This document shows, in pieces, positions 58,508 through 64,000 of a stretch of 64,000 bases of DNA. The stretch comes from Atrina japonica (Eukaryota > Mollusca > Bivalvia > Pterioida > Pinnidae), in contig BROG01000531.1 of NCBI GenBank assembly GCA_030159075.1, positions 1-64,000 of the forward strand. Reading direction: 5' to 3'. Positions within the stretch are counted from its first letter, which is position 1. Each line of letters begins with the position of its first letter. The notes under the pieces are model-generated. The model searched no databases and was not told the DNA's origin. It was given only the letters and a program-made list of their open reading frames with translations. Both the position numbers and the translations under genes were made by a program.

Positions 58508-59118
58508 GTAAGTACCAGGAAAGCCAGATGTAAAAAATTTAACTTTATGAAAGTGAGTCATGAAATACTGTCATGTTATTTGTCACTTTGAGTATATCAA
58601 TTCAGAAAGGGAAATCCCTAATACAGATGATAAAGCTATTCTGCTTACTGCATATTTGTCAGCATCAGTAAACTGGCAAAGTTCCCTGTACAATCAACTG
58701 GCTAGACATTAGTTTTTCTGTATCTGGCAATTTTAACAACTTTTACAACAAGAAATGTATATGCCCAATCTTACATTCACCCAGTATTTGTTTTTGAAGT
58801 TGTATTTTTCCAAGTGTTAATATAAACACTTGCTGCAGTTTTACTTGAAACACTTGGAATTTATAATTGTTGCCATTCAGTGCAGAGCTACTGGAAATGT
58901 AGAAATGTTCTGTGTAACAGTATAACTAATAGATCTGTATATCGTAGGCACATGGATGACATTCATATTTCAAATAACACCCTCTCATCTAAGGGTAAAA
59001 ATAGTGCAAATAATCTTTAGCAAAAATGTCCAAATATACAGTAACTGTTAAAATGTTTTCATATAGTTAAGATCACAATAAATCCATCTAACATAATGAA
59101 AAATGTATTGGTTAAATT
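58508..59118. other. Intron after exon 32: nothing recognised
   Basis: AT-rich; no supported exon or repeat. Confidence 0.4.
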
Positions 59119-60290
59119 ACCATGACAGATTGCCTATAGCAGATTAACCCACCTTTCTTCATTTTGAGATCGAAAATGTATTATATTACTGGAGCTAATA
59201 GACCGTTTTTGGGAAAGAGTCCTGTACCCTTTCAATTGGGAATTTTTACATCGCAATGGGCTAAATTTGGTAAAAAAAGTAGTAGCAATTAGACTGATTT
59301 TACTAGTGAAATAAAAAATAATGATACAAAACATGTGATTCATTTATCTGTTTATCAAACTGACAACATGGATTTCATCTGTAGACATGAAGGTATTACT
59401 TCAGCAGTTTTTTGTCTATTCATCAAAAGTTAGTACATGGTGAACATAATTATGAAATTTTTTTCTCAAAATTGGGGAAAATATAGCTGATTTTGCATTA
59501 GGAATGAGTCCTTTTACTGGACCCACATATTGATGATATTAATTCCTGTATTATACACATATTATAGGACATTTTTAGCATAACTACAAAATACCAGCCA
59601 AAAATGATTATAGAAGTTCACTATTTCAAAAACTAGGGGAGGGAATTAATTTACCATGGCAGATTGCCTATGGTAGATTACCCAACCCCCTCTTTTCTTC
59701 ATTTTGATATTGAAAAAGTATGATATTATACTTATATTATAAAATGTTGTAGCATAGCTGCAAAATACAGCCAAAATTGCTTATAAAAATTCAGTATTTG
59801 ATGAATTAGGGGGTAGGGGTTAAAATACCATGGCAGATTGCCTATGGTAGATTAACCCCCTCCCCTTCTTCATTTTGAGATTGAAAATTATGATATTATA
59901 CACTTATTATAGGACATTTTTAGCATAGCTGTATAATATCAGCCACCAACACTAATGATAGTTCAGCATTTGATAAATAAGGGGGGTGTAAATTACCATT
60001 GCCATGGTAAAATTAACCCCACCCTCACCACTTTACATATATTTTTTTGTATTACCAGTCAGAATAAAAAATTGATTTGTTAGTAGTATTTAAAGTCCAT
60101 TTAGTTAAAAACCAGTTACCTATTTTAATTAGTTGGGAAAAAAATTAACCATATGGCAATTTAACCCTTGGGTTAATCTACCATATGACTGTTTAACCCC
60201 AGGGTTAAAATACCACATGGTAGATTAAACCCAGGGTTAAAATACCATGAATTTCAGCCATGGTGATCTAACCCCACCCCCCGTCCCCTA
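59119..60290 (+). repeat. Degenerate ~180-bp satellite with ACCATGGCAGATTGCC core
   Basis: TACCATGGCAGATTGCCTAT, GGTAGATTAACCC, CTTCATTTTGAGATTGAAAA and TATTATACACTTATTATAGG recur at about 59119, 59645, 59828 and, weaker, 59990. From 60150 it dissolves into short TTAACCC/GGGTTAA palindromes. Confidence 0.8.
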
Positions 60291-60988
60291 TGGTAGAGAC
60301 ATCTATTGGAGGATTGGAGGTAGAACCAATAAGAGCCCCAAAAAGGAGCAATTCTAATTCTGGGCATTATTTCACTCAGATGATCATTATGGTTGATTGC
60401 GCATCTTGTTTGCTGATGTTGTGTCTACAGTGCTTGTCACAAAGTAAATACCAAATTGCGCTAAAAGTGTTTTAATACAATACTATGAGAGAGAGAGAGA
60501 GAGCTTTTCAAATATCTATCATCTAGGCATTATTTTATTAAGGGGAGGTAAATATGTCAATTTTTTTTTCATTTATATACTTTTAATGCATTAAATCTGT
60601 TTTAAATCAAAATCATAGTCATGTAATTACTAATTTTAAACAAGATTGTGGGAAGTAAGCAAAGGTAACTTGTACATGACAAATTATTCAGTATTTCTCT
60701 TATGGGAGTTTAATTTTTAGATATCAATTTTAATTCTGCATTTTAGTCACCATTGTGTGATTGTCACAACATTAGAATATATAGTTTTAGTTGTTCCTAC
60801 AGCCATACTTTTCAGTAGAAAGTTATCTTTTCAAATATCTCTAGTCAGGGTAACACAAGGTTGTCCTTCTTTGTCAGTATACATTTAGCACCAATGTTCT
60901 ATAGTCAATAGGTGTGGTGCCCCTGGGGGCACCATAACTTCTAAAAGTGGGTTGTTTATTAAAGTAGAATTATTAATAGTTGGTTATC
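60291..60988. other. Intron: nothing recognised
   Basis: Contains a short (GA)n tract at 60487-60502; otherwise plain. Confidence 0.4.
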
Positions 60989-61995
60989 TACCGTAATTTT
61001 ACGGCCTATAGGTCGATATTTTTTTTCTCCAAAGTTGTGACCTCGACCTATTCACCGCATCGACTTATCTTAGTGAAATATTTAACTTGTATCTGCAATT
61101 CCTCATTTTAACATCGTAATTCAACATTTTTCACGGGATAATCTAGGGGCCTACTCCAAACACCCATTTGTATTTACACTTAATGACCTATTTAAATGTG
61201 ACCTCGTGTGTGCGTAATGCACTGTGTTCATAATCAAGTGACAAAATAATGATCTTTCAAGGTTACAATATCATTGGGATTCAAGACTGTGTCAGAAACT
61301 GCATAATAAAAATACATTGTTTACATTATATTTATACCGGACAGTTTATACTTTTGAATGATTCCCTTATCTCGGCACCCCACTGTGAAGTTGAAGTCTT
61401 CATTCAGACTTTCAGGACACTACAAGCTGTGTTCACTGGACTGTGACCTTCAACTGATAAGGATCTGTGACAGTCTTTGAAGTTGGGAAAGTTTTGGAAA
61501 AAGTGTTACATAAATTAATTGACACTCAACCTTGAGTATTTAATTGTTTGACAATTGCATCTACATAATAATTTAGGTCAATGTAAGGATAAGACAAGGA
61601 TTGAGGTCGCTTGTGTTAACAGCATAAAGAATATAATGATGATTTGACAGGTAACATAATAGCGATGTATGTATACATAATCAGTACACACGAGTTATAT
61701 AAGTGATGTTAAATATGATAAAATGCAACTTCTATGCTTTTTAATCACTCCTATTTAATAATGTAATGTAAAATAGGCCTATCACTCTGATTATTTTAGT
61801 ATGCTACCATCGTGTTAGCACCAGTTATTAAACATAAACGATGCATTTTTTGTGTTCTCCTATTCATGTTTCCATCTCTGCCGACATTGATCTGTCTTCC
61901 ACTTCGACCTATCCAATACTTAAACCTGGATTTTTGCCAAAAATCGGCCATTCGACCTATCCCCCACATCAACCTATAGGCCATTAAATACGGTA
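60989..61995. mobile_element. ~1.0-kb TIR element
   Basis: Ends ACCGTAATTTTACGGCCTAT, AGGTCGA and, inverted, TCAACCTATAGGCCATTAAA, TACGGT. The interior carries GACCTCGACCTATTCACC and GCACCCCACTGTGAAGTTGA, the latter shared with the neighbouring element. No transposase. Confidence 0.75.
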
Positions 61996-62006
61996 GAACA
62001 TATTAT

Positions 62007-63337
62007 ACCGTATATACTTGCTTACAAGTCGATCGTGCATATAGGTCGACCCCCATTTGAACTCCAGAATTAGATGGACTTAGCTTTGACCCACTTATAA
62101 GTTGAGGCTTTATTATTACTATTACTATTACAGAGATTTGATGATATTCTTGTGTATAATACGCAATTCACATCATCTAATTAATTCATAGTGACACTGA
62201 GCTTCTAATGTAGTTGTTTGAATAGTGTCTCCAAATACTAAAAAAAATTATTTTGAAACAGTCCCTAAATACATGGGACACACTATGAAAACTAACTTTT
62301 TAAAGCTGACATTGTAAGTTAAAACTGTAAAACATGTATTCAGTCTAAAAAATACTTTTAATCGGGTTTATGGCACTTTTTCTTGAGTTTGAAATATGGC
62401 TAGGCGGAATGCAGGGTAGGACTGACAAGTTTCAAAGCACATATTTTTTAATAGCATGTACTATATCTATTTGTATGTCAGCTTTAATTAATCTTCTAGA
62501 ATTACTTGGAATAATTTTTTTTGGACAAGTTCCCTCTCTTTATCAAAGCACCCTGCTGTGAATTGAAGTTATAAGTCCTGAGGCTGTGTGTAATCTCTGT
62601 TAAGAGTTGCAATGATTGCAGAATGCTTAAAATTCAGGTACTTCTGCCTTATTCTTCTCAATCAATTTACCAATTATCAGCCAATTAAAGTAATTAAAAT
62701 AGTAACCTCGATTAAAATAGAGCACTCCCGTTGAAACAAATCCATAGTTTGTGTGTGAGAGATGACCGGCAGTACAGTAAAACCTGCTATAGCGGCCACC
62801 TCTATATAAGGATAACCTGTTTATAAAGGCCAGTTTTTTCAAGTCCCTTGACTGCATATTTCAACTAAATTGAACCTGTGTATAAGGGTCACCTGCACAT
62901 AAAGGTCAATATTTTCTGGTCCCTTGGGTGGCCCCTATATACAGGTTTTACTGCATACATGTCATTATTGTTCAATAGGATAATTACGATCATGCCTTAT
63001 AAATAGAGAACATACACTCGACCTTCAACTGAAAACAATAGCGACCTTCAACTGAAAACAATAGCGGCACTTTTGAAGTTAGTGAAGAATTGTCTTTACA
63101 GACAGAAGCATTCCTGTGTGCTCTGATGTTAATTACATAAGTTAATAGCAGGTTGAAGTATATATAATACCTCTGTGCGTCAAGAAGAGATTCCTGTAAA
63201 GCATATTCAAAGGCAAACTTCAATATTTTGTCATGAGTAGATGTTTGTTTTCAGTTGACCCACTTATAAGTCGACCTCCCAACATTTTGACTATTTTTTA
63301 TAGTAAAAAATTGGACTTACAAGCGAGTATATACGGT
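62007..63337. mobile_element. ~1.3-kb TIR element with a nested MITE
   Basis: Ends ACCGTATATACTTGCTTACA, AGTC and, inverted, GACTTACAAGCGAGTATATA, CGGT (three mismatches in 24). CCACTTATAAGT with GTCGACC also pairs inside. A Tigger-like MITE sits at 62775-62953. Confidence 0.8.
62775..62953 (+). mobile_element. Tigger/pogo-like MITE, copy 4 (nested)
   Basis: CAGTAAAACCTGCTATAGCG to ATACAGGTTTTACTG. The 5' flank is TA; the 3' flank is now CA, suggesting mutation after insertion. Confidence 0.9.
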
Positions 63338-64000
63338 GGTTTTACAGACTTTTAGTGTTTCATTCATTGTCAAATGGAGACTGTTGTTTCTCTTTGTATA
63401 AAAATGTATAAAATTTGATACATTTGTCTCTTTTTGTAGTGATCTAAGTAAATAAACATCCTAAACTACTCTATTTCACTCGTGACTTATATGTGTTCCA
63501 TCCATGGCACTGTATCGTACATGTATGTTTCCCACCTAATAATTAACATGTGCCCTTCAGTTTGAGAATCGATAACCCTAGAAATCATCCGAAAGCCATA
63601 AACCATGATGGATTTAATATGATGGAGGTGAGGATAGTTTATTTTACGACACAGTATGAAAACATAGAACAAAATTTTCATTGGTTGACTGCTGAAATAC
63701 ATGACAAATGATAACAAAAGCGAGTCATTTGAGCTCGGGAAATCTGACAACGATTTTACTACATCAGTTAAAACTGAAACTGAAAGTACTGATTACGATA
63801 GCACCTGTACAGCTGCAGTTTAAGACAATAATTAAATACTGATATGATAGAAGTTCACGATTATATATTGACTTTCAACCTTTTAAAATGCATGCAAGTT
63901 AAATCTGATGTAAATTGGTTGACTGTATTTGTTTATTTTTATTTTTTTTACGAAGAGATAGCAATGATAAGATACATGTAGACTCCAATGGGTGAGAGAA
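63338..64000. other. Intron to window end: nothing recognised
   Basis: No exon continuing VPS13 after KFVTDLL is visible. Confidence 0.4.

Noticed and set aside
57139..57696. Frames of 139 and 177 residues on both strands
   Set aside because: 69-bp repeat with no stop in either strand; intronic by position and splice phase.

Overview
This is an AT-rich, repeat-dense, intron-rich animal genomic window. A bivalve mollusc is my best inference. The reasons are short GT-AG exons in long introns, two tRNA-derived SINE families, and dispersed repeats with GCCAGGTGAGCG-type ends and TACATGTA-rich introns that I associate with scallop and oyster DNA. I could not run a search, so species and repeat family names stay open.

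One protein-coding gene is recognisable, on the plus strand. It encodes a VPS13 (VPS13A/C-type) bridge-like lipid-transfer protein. I traced 31 exons from 8897 to 58507, about 3.3 kb of coding sequence or 1,100 codons, plus a candidate 51-nt cassette exon at 38622-38672. All junction phases agree except at exon 3, where six A's break the frame. The exons match about residues 63 to 1190 of human VPS13A, from the chorein/N-terminal region into the repeating beta-groove region. The first ~62 codons must lie upstream of the window. The remaining two thirds of the protein must lie downstream; I see no exon in 1-8896 or 58508-64000. No second gene, rRNA, true tRNA or CRISPR array was found.

Layout: 1-8896 is an upstream intron with SINEs, minisatellites, TA runs and TIR elements. 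8897-17080 holds exons 1-3, separated by large tandem arrays. 19218-32654 holds exons 4-16, with arrays after exons 11 and 15. 32655-37785 holds a nest of TIR elements, exon 17 and a 2.2-kb array copied from exon 17's own 3' end. 37786-48775 holds exons 18-25, an hAT-like insertion with stacked hairpins, and a long array seeded by a transposon end. 51732-58507 holds exons 26-32, with four more arrays. 58508-64000 is intron with a ~180-bp satellite and two 1.0-1.3 kb TIR elements.

The most unusual signal is that tandem repeats repeatedly arise at the exon-intron junctions of this one gene. The strongest case is 35126-37375: 33 units of 68 bp, each carrying the last part of exon 17 plus its splice donor, so about 34 donor-like sites stand in a row. 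The acceptor of exon 32 is triplicated together with the first 7 nt of the exon. The acceptor region of exon 8 has decayed upstream copies. Two arrays (55849-56150, 57165-57695) repeat CAG|GTGAGA-type donor consensus sites. Several other arrays start within about 75 bp of a donor. Some arrays were clearly seeded by Tigger/pogo-like transposon ends.
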